Positions 36,330-45,847 of a stretch of DNA of 64,000 bases are shown one piece after another. Every line of letters begins with the position of its first letter. Position 1 is the stretch's first letter. The translations under genes and the position numbers were made by a program. The stretch is from Wenyingzhuangia marina (GTDB taxonomy: Bacteria; Bacteroidota; Bacteroidia; Flavobacteriales; Flavobacteriaceae): positions 106,025 to 170,024 of the forward strand of contig NZ_FQXQ01000006.1 of NCBI RefSeq assembly GCF_900130035.1. Direction: 5' to 3'. The notes under the pieces are model-generated. The model saw only the letters and a list, made by a program, of their open reading frames with translations, was not told where the DNA came from and searched no databases.

Positions 36330-37646
36330 TTATTTTACAAACAATTTGGTTAAATAACCATTTAAAAATTTGTTTGTAGGATCTAACTTTGAACGTAATG
36401 TTCCAAAATCATTCCATTTGGTGTAAAGTTTTTCAAAATCACTATAAGTCGCTTTAAAACGTTTTGCCCAATGTGGCTTTCCTCCATATTTTAAAAAGAC
36501 TTCTTCTACTTTTTCAAAAGCTTCGTAATCATCTGCTTTAGGAGAATTTCTACAAACACAACCTACAGTTACCACATCTTCATCGGCAGCATAACTTAAC
36601 CAAGCATTGTCTTTCTTTAAAAAACGAACATCCATAGGCACATGCACATAAGCCTTGTTTGTTTTATCTTCTAACATGGCTTTTAAATCTTTAAATAAAT
36701 CTTGGAATTTAGAATATGCTACTGTCCATTCTGCCAACTCCATGGTAGCCCCTCTTTTTTTAGTCACCGTAGCATCGTACAAACTACCTGCATGTTCTTG
36801 CTTGGCGGTAAAAAATAAAAAGTATAATATCTTATTAGCAATAGAGGTAAAGCTTGGATATTTATGTGTGTATTTGTAAAGTTTTTGAGAAACTTTTCTT
36901 CTATTTTTATAATATTTTGGAGCAGATTTTTCTTTAAAAGTAAACTCTTTATCTACTTTGGTTCCTAAAATTACATATCCATGATTGGTATGTGGCAACC
37001 ATAAAATTCTTACAAAATCATATGTTTGTAAAAAGCCATCTAATTTGGCAGTCCAATCAGCATCTTTCATAGGAGCTTCTTTAATGTGTAAACGATAATT
37101 ATCTTCACATTTAAAAGTGATCTCTGAATAAACACCTAGCAATCCTAAAGAAACACGAATAGCATCAATTTCTGGATCTTGCTCTGTAAATTCTTTAATA
37201 CTCCCATCAGCCATGACCATTCTGAACTTGGATACATATTTAGATAAAATGAATCCGTTTGTTCCGTGAGTTGCTGTTGCCAATGCCCCACCAATGGTAA
37301 TTTTATTGATGTCTGGTAAACAAGGAATACACCAGCCACAAGCTTGAACGGTATTGATGACTTTTTCTAAACTCGCACCAGCCTGAACAGTAACTTCTTT
37401 GGTTTCTTTATTAATGTTTACAATTTTATCGTAATTAGAAACATCAATTAAAGTTGGAGTTCCTGCATGGATATCTGCAGAAGAAAATCGATTTCCAAAC
37501 ACACGAAGTGAAACATTGTTTGCTACGGCATCCATCATTTCTTCCTCGTTACTTACTTTTATTAAATTTTTATAAGTATGTTTTATATTTTTGTTCCAGC
37601 TAATCCAAGTGTTGGTTGTTTGGGCATTTTTGGTTGATTTGCTCAA
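36330..37646 (-). CDS. FAD-linked sugar-lactone/alditol oxidase (ALO family)
   Basis: A 438-aa VAO-fold flavoenzyme. The PCMH-type FAD-binding domain covers about 30-200 (VQAGASLEKVINTV, GGALATATHGTNGF, FRMVMADGSIKEF). The ALO C-terminal domain includes KPHWAKRF and the terminal DPTNKFLNGYL. Family members oxidise D-arabinono-1,4-lactone, L-gulono-lactone or xylitol. No secretion signal is obvious. It probably heads the three-gene unit with the HAD phosphatase and flavoprotein. The substrate is not decided. Confidence 0.87.
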   Translation of the reverse strand: MSKSTKNAQTTNTWISWNKNIKHTYKNLIKVSNEEEMMDAVANNVSLRVFGNRFSSADIHAGTPTLIDVSNYDKIVNINKETKEVTVQAGASLEKVINTVQACGWCIPCLPDINKITIGGALATATHGTNGFILSKYVSKFRMVMADGSIKEFTEQDPEIDAIRVSLGLLGVYSEITFKCEDNYRLHIKEAPMKDADWTAKLDGFLQTYDFVRILWLPHTNHGYVILGTKVDKEFTFKEKSAPKYYKNRRKVSQKLYKYTHKYPSFTSIANKILYFLFFTAKQEHAGSLYDATVTKKRGATMELAEWTVAYSKFQDLFKDLKAMLEDKTNKAYVHVPMDVRFLKKDNAWLSYAADEDVVTVGCVCRNSPKADDYEAFEKVEEVFLKYGGKPHWAKRFKATYSDFEKLYTKWNDFGTLRSKLDPTNKFLNGYLTKLFVK

Positions 37647-37690
37647 AATATTTTGTCGCTTTTGTTGATTATTTATGGTTAGTGTAGTCG

Positions 37691-38077
37691 TTAACTATTT
37701 AATATCTTTTCGATATTTGGTTTAAAATAATTAGGTCCTTTTAACACTTTTCCATCTTCTCTGTAAATTGGCTCCCCATCTTCTCCTAATTTACTCATAT
37801 TACTTCTTTGAATTTCTTCAAAAACTTCTTCTATTTTATGTTGCATTCCGTGCTCTATAATAGTACCACATAAAATATATAACATATCACCAAGAGCATC
37901 AGCAACCTCAACCAAATCACCGTTTTGAGCAGCTTCTAAATACTCTTTATTTTCTTCATCCATTAAATTAAATCTTAGATTGATTTTATCCTCTCCAATA
38001 GCTGCAATAGGTTCGTTTTTATATCCTAATTTATATGCGGTGTGAAATTCTTGTACTGCTTTGATTTTATTCTTCAT
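37691..38077 (-). CDS. MazG/PRA-PH-like nucleoside triphosphate pyrophosphohydrolase
   Basis: A 128-aa all-alpha NTP pyrophosphohydrolase. The metal motif appears as DEENKEYLEAAQNG (ExxE) and ALGDMLYIL (ExxD type). The C-terminal LKGPNYFKPNIEKIL is typical of the PRA-PH-like subgroup. Such enzymes hydrolyse nucleoside triphosphates to monophosphates, often as house-cleaning. It lies 44 bp upstream of the ALO oxidase on the same strand and may be the operon leader. Single-domain size rules out full MazG. Confidence 0.85.
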   Translation of the reverse strand: MKNKIKAVQEFHTAYKLGYKNEPIAAIGEDKINLRFNLMDEENKEYLEAAQNGDLVEVADALGDMLYILCGTIIEHGMQHKIEEVFEEIQRSNMSKLGEDGEPIYREDGKVLKGPNYFKPNIEKILNS

Positions 38078-38085
38078 TTGTTTGT

Positions 38086-38093
38086 TAATTTTG
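38086..38093 (+). promoter_or_regulatory. -7 box of the 62-aa membrane protein gene
   Basis: TAATTTTG, 16 nt before the ATG at 38110. A TTTG lies 22 nt upstream. Confidence 0.45.
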
Positions 38094-38109
38094 GTGAAAA
38101 TTAAATTTT

Positions 38110-38298
38110 ATGTTTTCTACTGGACAAATCTACTTTGCAATATTTTTTGTTTTAACTTTTACAGCAGCCATGATTTGGAGCTATAGAAAAGATTTAAAAC
38201 GCCATAAACTTCATTACAAAAATACGGCTATTAAAGTTTTTATTGCAGGTATTGTAGTAATCATCTCTTTTGTTCTAATTAGGATTGCTTTAAAATAA
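38110..38298 (+). CDS. Small membrane protein (62 aa)
   Basis: A 62-aa protein with two hydrophobic helices (about 7-24 and 43-60), joined by a basic loop SYRKDLKRHKLHYKN. It starts MFSTGQIYFAIFF. Both termini would be periplasmic by the positive-inside rule. I recognise it as the kind of short inner-membrane protein often found in flavobacteria, without known function. It has its own -7 box and is convergent with the KirBac gene, with only 3 bp between stops. Confidence 0.72.
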   Translation: MFSTGQIYFAIFFVLTFTAAMIWSYRKDLKRHKLHYKNTAIKVFIAGIVVIISFVLIRIALK

Positions 38299-38301
38299 GC
38301 G

Positions 38302-39216
38302 TTACATTTTTTCTATTTCGTTTAGCTTATCATGATTTACAATAGTAAAACCATGTTCATCAAATTCATAAGAAATCCCAAACTTATAATCTATTTTAAG
38401 TTGGCTAAAATCATAAGAATGTAGTTGATACAGTTTTTGGTTAAAGGCTTCTTCATGATATTGAAATAAGATATAGATTTCCACTTCTAAATCTTTCAAT
38501 TCTTCTTTTGTGTAAGAAAATAACGGGCTATCTTCATCAATAGGATGTACTAGTGTCCACATAGTGGGTAAGTACATTACTTTGTTACGCTGTAAACTTA
38601 ATTCATAAAATTTTCTACTAAACTCACCGTTTTCATCCTTCTCAGTAATATTTATAACAGCGTTTAACTCCGGCTCAATCATCATATTAACACGTTTATT
38701 CATTACCCTAAACATTAATGCGCTGTGTTCTTCAAAATCACGAACTACTAAATGATCTGAAAATTTAATTTTTGCTTTAGGCTTAGAAAACCGACCATAT
38801 AATAATCCTGTAATAAAAGAAAAAGATGTTAATCCCAATAAAGCTTCAAAAGAAGAAACAAAACCACCTAGAATTCCACTAGGAGCAATTGCTCCATAGC
38901 CCACAGTGGTTAAAGTTTGAGCACTAAAAAAGAACAAATGTGTTAAATCTTCTATATTATTTCCTGTGGAAACCTGAAAATGTTGTGGACCAATAAAATA
39001 ATAAATGAGTGCAAATAAAGTATTGATTAACACATAACCAATTAAAACGTAGGTTAAAAAAAACAGCCAAGGAATATTAATTAAATACGTGTATAAGTCA
39101 TCAATTGTACGAGGTCTATTAATGTGTTTTACATTAGAATTTCCATTTACAATAACTCTTTGTGCATTTCTATTTGACTTATATCCAACACCTGGATCTT
39201 TTAAGATTTTTGCCAT
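38302..39216 (-). CDS. Inward-rectifier potassium channel (KirBac)
   Basis: A 304-aa Kir-type channel. TM1 is at about 48-73, the pore helix precedes the selectivity filter TVGYGAI (104-110), and TM2 lies at about 120-140. The C-terminal cytoplasmic immunoglobulin-like Kir domain follows (about 150-300) with KIKFSDHLVVRDFE and LALMFRVMNKRVN-like SALMFRVMNKR. The architecture is complete. It is unusual in starting immediately after the strong terminator of the upstream chaperone operon, with no recognisable promoter between them. Confidence 0.92.
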   Translation of the reverse strand: MAKILKDPGVGYKSNRNAQRVIVNGNSNVKHINRPRTIDDLYTYLINIPWLFFLTYVLIGYVLINTLFALIYYFIGPQHFQVSTGNNIEDLTHLFFFSAQTLTTVGYGAIAPSGILGGFVSSFEALLGLTSFSFITGLLYGRFSKPKAKIKFSDHLVVRDFEEHSALMFRVMNKRVNMMIEPELNAVINITEKDENGEFSRKFYELSLQRNKVMYLPTMWTLVHPIDEDSPLFSYTKEELKDLEVEIYILFQYHEEAFNQKLYQLHSYDFSQLKIDYKFGISYEFDEHGFTIVNHDKLNEIEKM

Positions 39217-39224
39217 ATGCTAAT

Positions 39225-39256
39225 TAAAAAAAAAGCCTTGAATAAATCAAGGCTTA
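39225..39256 (-). terminator. Terminator of the periplasmic chaperone operon
   Basis: On the minus strand AAGCCTTGA, 5-nt loop, TCAAGGCTT followed by nine T. It lies 8 bp past the SurA-like stop codon. Confidence 0.85.
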
Positions 39257-39264
39257 TGAGTGTA

Positions 39265-40617
39265 TTAATGAATCCACTTATATTTGTAATCGCAATCTTT
39301 AAATTTTCCGTTTAGCTTAACATAGGTATCTTTAATTTTGGTATCATACCATTTTTCTAGAACTTCTTGTTTCTTTTTTTGCAAAGCTAGTTGCTGAAAC
39401 TTTACATAATCTTTAGATAAATCTGCTTCGTGAGCCTCAATTTTATTTTTAACTAAATTCAATTTATACATTTTAACTCCTTCTCTAGATTCTTCGAAGT
39501 AAACATCGGTAAGTTCTCCTTCTTTTAAACCGTCTATCCTTTTAAAGAAATCTGCTCCCATTTTGTTTAATTCAAATTTAGAATCTCCAGTATTTGGATT
39601 TACTAAAACTCCTTTATTCAACCTCGTAGCTTCATCATCAGAATATTTAGTTACGGCTTCTTCAAATGAAATTTCACCTGCTATAATTTCTGCTCTAACG
39701 GATTCTAACTTTTCTTTAGCTGCCGATAATTTAGCTTCATCTATTTTAGGCTGAATTAAAATATGTCTTACATCTCTTTGTTGACCTTTTATTTTTTCTA
39801 CTTGTAAAATATGATATCCATATTGAGATTTAAATGGCTCTGAAACCTCTCCTTCTTCTAAACTAAAAGCAGCTTCTTTAAATTCTTTTACAAATTCACT
39901 TTCTCTAGTAATGGTATATTTACCACCATTTTGAGCAACCCCTGGATCTTCTGAATATAAAATAGCTTTTAACCTCATACTAAATCCACCTTCAATATCT
40001 TTTTTGATTTTGTTTAACTGATCAATAGTTGCTTGAACATCTTCTTCTGTTGGTTCCGCCTCTATAGTAATTTGAGCAAGTTCCACTTCTACTCCAAAAT
40101 TTGGTAAATCTCCTTTGTCTTTTAGATCTTTATAAAAATATCTAATTTCTTCTGGAGTCACCACTACATCTGCAACAATAGCATCTCTCTCTTTAGAAAT
40201 AAGCGCATTCTCTCTTTGTATTCTTGTTAATTCCCCTCTTAAATCATCTAAATCATCAAATCCATACAAAGCCACTACTTTATCCATATCTCCAATTTGA
40301 GACTTAAAATGTTCTAAAGTTTTTTCTACATTTCCTGCAATTTCTACATCAGAAACCACAATACTATCAATTACTGCATGGTGAGCTAATAATTTTTGGC
40401 TCATTACATCTTCCATAATTTCACAATCAGGAATATTTACTTTTTCTTCAGCTCTAGATGCAATTTCTTGTTTATATTTAACAATGTCAGATTCTAATAT
40501 TATGTTTTCTCCTACCACAGCTGCAACACCATCAATCTTAATTTTTTCTTGTGCACTTACAGCGTAAAAGCCTAAAAGACATAACCATAATGCGTGGTAT
40601 TTTTTAACGAACTTCAT
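39265..40617 (-). CDS. SurA-like periplasmic peptidyl-prolyl isomerase
   Basis: A 450-aa exported chaperone with a signal peptide (about 1-22, ending VSAQEK). A SurA-type N-terminal domain follows (KIDGVAAVVGENIILESDI), then two parvulin domains: the first around 180-280 (SQYGHILQV-like FKSQYGYHILQVEK), the second RDVRHILIQPK and after. It would assist folding of outer-membrane proteins. It is the third gene in a row of three related genes, overlapping the lipoprotein gene by 14 bp. It closes the operon before a terminator. Confidence 0.88.
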   Translation of the reverse strand: MKFVKKYHALWLCLLGFYAVSAQEKIKIDGVAAVVGENIILESDIVKYKQEIASRAEEKVNIPDCEIMEDVMSQKLLAHHAVIDSIVVSDVEIAGNVEKTLEHFKSQIGDMDKVVALYGFDDLDDLRGELTRIQRENALISKERDAIVADVVVTPEEIRYFYKDLKDKGDLPNFGVEVELAQITIEAEPTEEDVQATIDQLNKIKKDIEGGFSMRLKAILYSEDPGVAQNGGKYTITRESEFVKEFKEAAFSLEEGEVSEPFKSQYGYHILQVEKIKGQQRDVRHILIQPKIDEAKLSAAKEKLESVRAEIIAGEISFEEAVTKYSDDEATRLNKGVLVNPNTGDSKFELNKMGADFFKRIDGLKEGELTDVYFEESREGVKMYKLNLVKNKIEAHEADLSKDYVKFQQLALQKKKQEVLEKWYDTKIKDTYVKLNGKFKDCDYKYKWIH

Positions 40618-41443
40618 ATTTTTTTTGTTTTACGGCATCATCAATCAAAATTTGTTCCATTTGATCAAAGAACTTTAATTTATTTTTTTGTAGTAATATA
40701 TTCTTAATCGTGGGCTTTACATATTCTAAAGGAGCGATGTCCCCATTATTTAAAGTTTCACGAATGTAAATATAGTAAACACTTTTATCTGCTTCGGTCT
40801 TTTCAATCAACTTATTATTTGACTTTAAATCCCAATCGGATAGCACTGGAAATTCTGGTTTTTGAAAATAGACATCTTTTAAAGAAACCCATACAGAATC
40901 TTTAAAAAAATAGTCATCAAATCCTTTATAATCAGTTAAAATTTCTGATTTATCATCTGCTTCATCAGAAAGAAATAATTTTTTAATATTATATCTTTTT
41001 CTGTTTTTAGAATCTATATGTATGTACTTAAACTTTATTAAAGTTTCATTTAACTTAAAACTTTCCTTGTGTTTTACATAAAAGCTGTCTATTTCGTTTT
41101 GAAAAACCAAAGTATCTAACTTTTTGTTTACCAAAGCGTTTTTATAATAAGTTACATATAGCTCTTCTTTGTACTTGCTAACCAACTCATCTAACTCTTT
41201 TGTGTTGTCTAAGTTAATCTTTGCATTTCTGTATAATAATTTTTGTTTTGCCCAATTCTGAATGTATTCTTGGGTAACTTTTAAACTATCTACAATAGAA
41301 TTTGTTTTGGGTAAATTGTTTTTTAAATCGTCCTTTGTTAAAGTAAAATCATACACTTTTGCCACAACGTTTGTTGCAGTGGTTTTATTTTGATGACATG
41401 CTATCAAAAATAAGAATCCTATAAGTGCTAATAAGTGTTTCAT
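40604..41443 (-). CDS. Lipoprotein related to PPIase N-terminal domains
   Basis: A 279-aa predicted lipoprotein with lipobox FLFLIACHQN (Cys about 16). The mature part begins NVVAKVYDFTLTKDDLKNNLP, like the start of SurA/PrsA chaperone domains, and continues as a helical domain, but I see no parvulin signature. It sits between two full PPIase genes, overlapping them by 1 and 14 bp. It may be a chaperone-like partner that lost the isomerase domain. Activity unknown. Confidence 0.75.
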   Translation of the reverse strand: MKHLLALIGFLFLIACHQNKTTATNVVAKVYDFTLTKDDLKNNLPKTNSIVDSLKVTQEYIQNWAKQKLLYRNAKINLDNTKELDELVSKYKEELYVTYYKNALVNKKLDTLVFQNEIDSFYVKHKESFKLNETLIKFKYIHIDSKNRKRYNIKKLFLSDEADDKSEILTDYKGFDDYFFKDSVWVSLKDVYFQKPEFPVLSDWDLKSNNKLIEKTEADKSVYYIYIRETLNNGDIAPLEYVKPTIKNILLQKNKLKFFDQMEQILIDDAVKQKKYEVR

Positions 41444-43035
41444 TATTTATATGACTTCTCTAATTTTTTAACCTGACGTTTGTAATATTTCACTTCACTT
41501 TTATTACGTAAAGACTCCATCCATTCTTTTTGAATTTTGTCTTGATAATCACTTTCTACATATCCTTTAACATCCTCAAACTTTTCGCCTTTGTCCTTGT
41601 AATTATCTATGTTCTCTTCATAAAAAGCTTTCACCAATTCTGGCTCTTTTGCAGGCACATCCCAAATATGCTCTTTCATCAACTCAAAAATCTCAAGACC
41701 ATTTTGATAAGATGTTAAAATAGCTTTGTATTCTTCATTTTGATCTTCTAAATGATCAATTACATATTCTTTTAATTGCTGATTTTTGTATTCTTCAAAA
41801 TAATCTAACGGCTTTTTAGCTCTTCTGTTTTTTACATACTTAAAAAAATCTGCTTGTAAGTATGGCTTTCCGTTGATGGTAAACAAAACGTTCTGTAAAC
41901 TATCTACTGGAATATTATAAACTTTATTTGATTCAAAAATAGCTTTAGCCTCTTTATTTACTTCTAGCTTATTTTTTGCTTCCATTTTAGCAAAAGCTAC
42001 TTCTTTTGGCTTTTTACCTCTTACATCATTTAAAACTTTCTTTTTTAACTCTTCTTTTGCGTCTTCAAACGACTGAACTGGCTCTTTTTCTATAAACTTA
42101 ACAATGTGCCAACCGTAAGGGGTCTTAAATGGTTTAGAATATGTATTGGGTACTGACATTGAAAAAGCTATATCTTCAAACTCACTAGGCAATCTTCCTT
42201 TTTCAAAAGCCTGTAAAACTCCACCAGAGTTACTACTTCCTTTATCATCGGAATATTGTTTAGCCAATGCTGCATAATCCTCTCCTTCTTCCAATTTCTG
42301 ATAAATACTATCTATTTTAGCCTTTTTAGAAGCGTCTAAACCAGCAATCATAATATGTGCAACTTTTACTTTCCCTTCTGATTTAGCTAAATCTTGAACT
42401 TTAATAATATGATATCCAAACTGAGATTTTACAATATCAGACATTTGACCTACAGGTGTTTTATAAGCGGCATCTTCAAAAGGATATACCATTCTAAAAG
42501 CAGTAAAATATCCTAAGTCTCCTCTATTTTGAAGTGCACTTTTATCATCGGAATATTTAACAGCTAATTCACCAAAATCAGCTCCATTGCTAATTTTCGC
42601 TTTAAGATCTTTTATTTTATTATAAGCTTCAATGGTATCATTTCCTTTAAAAGCTATTAAAATATGACTTGCTTTTATTCTATTAACCGTTCTATAATAT
42701 GCTTCTTGTAGTAAGTTTTCTAGAGTAGCATCGTCCGTTAAAAAAGGGGCTGCTAAATCTCTCTTATATTTGCTTAACTCTTTTTTAATTGAACTTAAAG
42801 TATCCAAACCTTCTTCCTTAGATTGTTTTAACTTTAGTTTATAATCTACCATTAATTGTAAATCCTCTTTAAAGTTCTTTTCTAAAATGGCGGCATCTTT
42901 TTCCTTAAATAATTTTGTGAATTCCGAAACATACGTCGGTTCTCCATCTATTTTAAATAAAACTTTGTCTTTTTTTTGTGCTGATGTACTTAAACACATG
43001 AACACAGTTACAATTCCTAAAAAATATTTTTTCAT
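41443..43035 (-). CDS. Periplasmic peptidyl-prolyl isomerase with two parvulin domains
   Basis: A 530-aa exported protein with a signal peptide (about 1-19). Two parvulin domains are visible: the first at about 117-215 (RIKASHILIAF and SQFGYHIIKVQD), the second at about 223-315 (KVKVAHIMIAG and TPYGWHIVKFIE). A long helical C-terminal region (about 330-530) follows. It resembles PpiC/PpiD-type folding factors. Start MKKYFLGIVT is a normal signal sequence. It precedes the lipoprotein gene by a 1-bp overlap in a three-gene unit. Confidence 0.88.
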   Translation of the reverse strand: MKKYFLGIVTVFMCLSTSAQKKDKVLFKIDGEPTYVSEFTKLFKEKDAAILEKNFKEDLQLMVDYKLKLKQSKEEGLDTLSSIKKELSKYKRDLAAPFLTDDATLENLLQEAYYRTVNRIKASHILIAFKGNDTIEAYNKIKDLKAKISNGADFGELAVKYSDDKSALQNRGDLGYFTAFRMVYPFEDAAYKTPVGQMSDIVKSQFGYHIIKVQDLAKSEGKVKVAHIMIAGLDASKKAKIDSIYQKLEEGEDYAALAKQYSDDKGSSNSGGVLQAFEKGRLPSEFEDIAFSMSVPNTYSKPFKTPYGWHIVKFIEKEPVQSFEDAKEELKKKVLNDVRGKKPKEVAFAKMEAKNKLEVNKEAKAIFESNKVYNIPVDSLQNVLFTINGKPYLQADFFKYVKNRRAKKPLDYFEEYKNQQLKEYVIDHLEDQNEEYKAILTSYQNGLEIFELMKEHIWDVPAKEPELVKAFYEENIDNYKDKGEKFEDVKGYVESDYQDKIQKEWMESLRNKSEVKYYKRQVKKLEKSYK

Positions 43036-43050
43036 AAAGTTAACCTATAA

Positions 43051-43332
43051 TTATAATGATATGATTCCTTCTATTTTTTCTACAGCGTAATAATTTTTAA
43101 TTACCTCATCTGCATTTTTAACTTTTAATAAAATTGAAACACTTACAAACTTACCATTCTTAGAGGCTCTAGTTGTTATTTTTGCCTTGGTATTTTTAAA
43201 AACATCTTCAACTTCTTTCTCTTGATTTTTGGTTGTTGGAACAATAAATTTATACAAATAATCTGAAGGGAATTTAGTATTATTTTCTAACTTCTCTTTT
43301 AAATCTTTATAAAACGCTTCTTTTTCAGTCAT
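43051..43332 (-). CDS. DUF493 family protein
   Basis: A 93-aa cytosolic protein of the DUF493/UPF0250 (YbeD-like) family: an alpha/beta ACT-like fold with KFPSDYLYKFIVP near the N-terminus and FVSVSILLKVKNADEV in the C-terminal half. Function is unknown; YbeD is linked to lipoate or stress in enterobacteria. It heads the minus-strand unit, 15 bp before the PPIase genes. Confidence 0.85.
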   Translation of the reverse strand: MTEKEAFYKDLKEKLENNTKFPSDYLYKFIVPTTKNQEKEVEDVFKNTKAKITTRASKNGKFVSVSILLKVKNADEVIKNYYAVEKIEGIISL

Positions 43333-43360
43333 ATTATAGTTATCCTTAGTAATCAGGCTA

Positions 43361-43368
43361 CAAAACTA
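43361..43368 (-). promoter_or_regulatory. -7 box of the DUF493-PPIase operon
   Basis: TAGTTTTG on the minus strand, 28 nt before the DUF493 ATG. No clear -33 element. Confidence 0.5.
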
Positions 43369-43416
43369 TAATTATTTCTTATTTTTACTCCCTCGTAATA
43401 AGTTTATTTTATATAT

Positions 43417-43953
43417 ATGCCACAAAAAATAGTACTAACAGGTGCTCCTGGTACCGGTAAGACTACTGTATTAAACTTACTTCGTTCAAAAGGTCACTTT
43501 TGTATGGAAGAAGTTTCTAGAGAAATTATTCAAGAAGCAGAAAGAATGGGTTCTAAAAAGCTCTTCTTATCTCAACCCATATTGTTTAGCAAAATAGTTT
43601 TAGGAAAAAGGATTATTCAATACCAACAAGCCAACAACAGCGAAAAAACTCATTGTTTTTTTGATAGAGGAATGCCAGATATTACTGCTTATTTAAACAG
43701 TATTCACACTCCTGTTGAAGAAACTTTTAAACAATCTAACAAAAAATACATTTACGACACGGTATTTATTTTTCCACCATGGGAACAAATTTACACCAAC
43801 GATTCCGAAAGATTTGAAACTTATGAAGAAGCTTTAGCTATTCATAAAGAAATTGTTGAAGAATACAAAAAAACACATCAGAATATTATTGTAGTCCCTA
43901 AAGGAACTCCAAAAGAAAGACTTAAGTTTATCTTAAAAAAATGCCATGCTTAA
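43417..43953 (+). CDS. AAA_28-type ATP/GTP-binding P-loop protein
   Basis: A 178-aa P-loop ATPase resembling the NadR/Ttd14-like AAA_28 family. The Walker A loop is GAPGTGKTT (about 8-16). EEVSREIIQEAER follows, then CFFDRGMPD in the middle as a kinase-type substrate region. The DRGxPD motif is common in small-molecule kinases of this family. It overlaps recQ by 8 bp, so it is part of the same operon. Substrate unknown. Confidence 0.78.
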   Translation: MPQKIVLTGAPGTGKTTVLNLLRSKGHFCMEEVSREIIQEAERMGSKKLFLSQPILFSKIVLGKRIIQYQQANNSEKTHCFFDRGMPDITAYLNSIHTPVEETFKQSNKKYIYDTVFIFPPWEQIYTNDSERFETYEEALAIHKEIVEEYKKTHQNIIVVPKGTPKERLKFILKKCHA

Positions 43954-45847
43954 TACCTCTCCTGAAAAACTAAAAGAAATACTCCAAAAATACTGGAATC
44001 ACACTTCTTTTAGACCCTTACAGGAAGATATTATTCAAAACATTTTACACAAACAAGATACTTTTGCAATTTTACCTACAGGAGGAGGGAAATCTATTTG
44101 TTATCAAATACCTGCTTTACTTTCAGAAGGAACTTGTGTCGTAATTTCTCCTTTAATTGCTTTAATTAATGATCAAGTTGATTCATTAAAACAAAAAGGA
44201 ATTGAAGCGATGACAATTCCTAGCAGATCAAATACTGATGACATTATTCGTTTGTTTGATAACATTAGAATTAAAAAGATAAAGCTATTGTATTTATCTC
44301 CTGAACGATTGAATCAACCTATTATTCAGGAAAAGTTAAAACAATTAAACATTTCTTTTTTTGCGGTAGATGAAGCTCACTGTATATCGCAATGGGGACA
44401 TGATTTTAGACCCGCTTACTTAAAAATTTCTTTGTTAAGAGATTTGTTACCTAACATTCCTTTTTTAGCGGTAACTGCTACGGCAACAGTTAAAACACAA
44501 GAGCAAATTATTGATTTGCTAAAATTAAAAAATGTTAAAAAGCATATAGGTTCTTTTGATAGAAAAAATCTTGCATATCAAATTTATGAAACGCCTCAAA
44601 AATTCGATTTGCTCTGTAAAATTTTAGGTAAAAGAAAAATAGTCACCATTATCTATTTACAAAATAGATTGGCGGTTATGGAACTTGCTAGCAGATTGCA
44701 ACAACAAGGCTTTAAAAGTACTTATTACCATGCGGGCTTAAGTTCTAAAGAAAAAGAAAAAAACTACCAAGCTTGGAACAACGAGGAACAAAATATTATG
44801 GTAGCCACCAGTGCTTTTGGAATGGGAATTGACAAGAGTAATGTAAAACTTGTAGTTCATCTAGAAATTCCACCTAACATAGAAAGTTATGTTCAAGAAG
44901 CTGGTAGAGCTGGTAGAAATGAGCAAAAAGCTTTTTCATGCGTGATTTTATCTCAAAACGATTTTAAGAAGTTTAAAAATTTAAGCACTCAAAACGAGCT
45001 TACTTTTGAAGATGTTTTTACAGTTTATCAAAAATTGAATCAACATTTTCAAATTGCCTATGGGGAAATTATTGAACAAGCCTTTGATTTTGATATTGAT
45101 GCTTTTTGCCTTAAATACAACCTAAATACAAATAAAATGAGTAAAGCTATAAGAAGATTAGATAATTATGGAATTGTTAATTATCAAGAATTATATGAAA
45201 GTAGCACCTACATAAAAGTAATTTGTAGTAGTCAACAACTTTTAAATTTTTGCGATCAGCATTATAGTTATCAAATATTAATTGAAACCATTTTAAGGAA
45301 CTATACAGGAATTTTTGAAATGCCTAAAAGACTGAACATTCCCCGTTTGTCTAGCAAAACAGAAATATCTATTTCGGACATCGACAAAAAACTAGCGTAT
45401 TTAAAAGACATTCAGTTCATTGAATACGAAAGAAAACAAAACAACCACAGTTTACAGTTTTTAGTTCCTAGAGAAGACAAACAAACCATTAATGTAGTTA
45501 AAAAAGATTTGGTTGCACTAAATGTTATTGATAACGAAAAAAGCATCAATACTTTAGCTTATTTTGAAAACGAAAGCATTTGCAGAAATCAACTAATTTT
45601 AAATTACTTTAATGAAAAAAGTTCTAAAAACTGTGGTATTTGCGATATTTGTCTTGAAAGCGAAAAAAACATCAGCCTAGAAAATTTAAGTAACAATGTT
45701 CTTGCTTTCTTAAAAACCAAACCACATACTTTTAATGACTTGATGATTGCTTTAAAAAGCAACTCAATTAGTTTAAAAGAAGTTTTAAAGTATTTAATCA
45801 ACGAAAATTACATCCAACAAAACCAACAATATTATCAATTGATATGA
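43946..45847 (+). CDS. recQ: RecQ family ATP-dependent DNA helicase
   Basis: A 633-aa superfamily 2 helicase that unwinds DNA 3' to 5' in recombination and repair. Walker A is LPTGGGKS (about 43-50), motif II VDEAHCISQWGHDFRP (about 141), with SAFGMGIDKSNVK and QEAGRAGRNE near motifs V and VI. The Zn-binding cysteines of the RQC region are in NCGICDIC near residue 560. There is no HRDC domain, typical of the shorter Bacteroidota RecQ. It lies between the P-loop protein and fmt. Confidence 0.9.
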   Translation: MLNTSPEKLKEILQKYWNHTSFRPLQEDIIQNILHKQDTFAILPTGGGKSICYQIPALLSEGTCVVISPLIALINDQVDSLKQKGIEAMTIPSRSNTDDIIRLFDNIRIKKIKLLYLSPERLNQPIIQEKLKQLNISFFAVDEAHCISQWGHDFRPAYLKISLLRDLLPNIPFLAVTATATVKTQEQIIDLLKLKNVKKHIGSFDRKNLAYQIYETPQKFDLLCKILGKRKIVTIIYLQNRLAVMELASRLQQQGFKSTYYHAGLSSKEKEKNYQAWNNEEQNIMVATSAFGMGIDKSNVKLVVHLEIPPNIESYVQEAGRAGRNEQKAFSCVILSQNDFKKFKNLSTQNELTFEDVFTVYQKLNQHFQIAYGEIIEQAFDFDIDAFCLKYNLNTNKMSKAIRRLDNYGIVNYQELYESSTYIKVICSSQQLLNFCDQHYSYQILIETILRNYTGIFEMPKRLNIPRLSSKTEISISDIDKKLAYLKDIQFIEYERKQNNHSLQFLVPREDKQTINVVKKDLVALNVIDNEKSINTLAYFENESICRNQLILNYFNEKSSKNCGICDICLESEKNISLENLSNNVLAFLKTKPHTFNDLMIALKSNSISLKEVLKYLINENYIQQNQQYYQLI

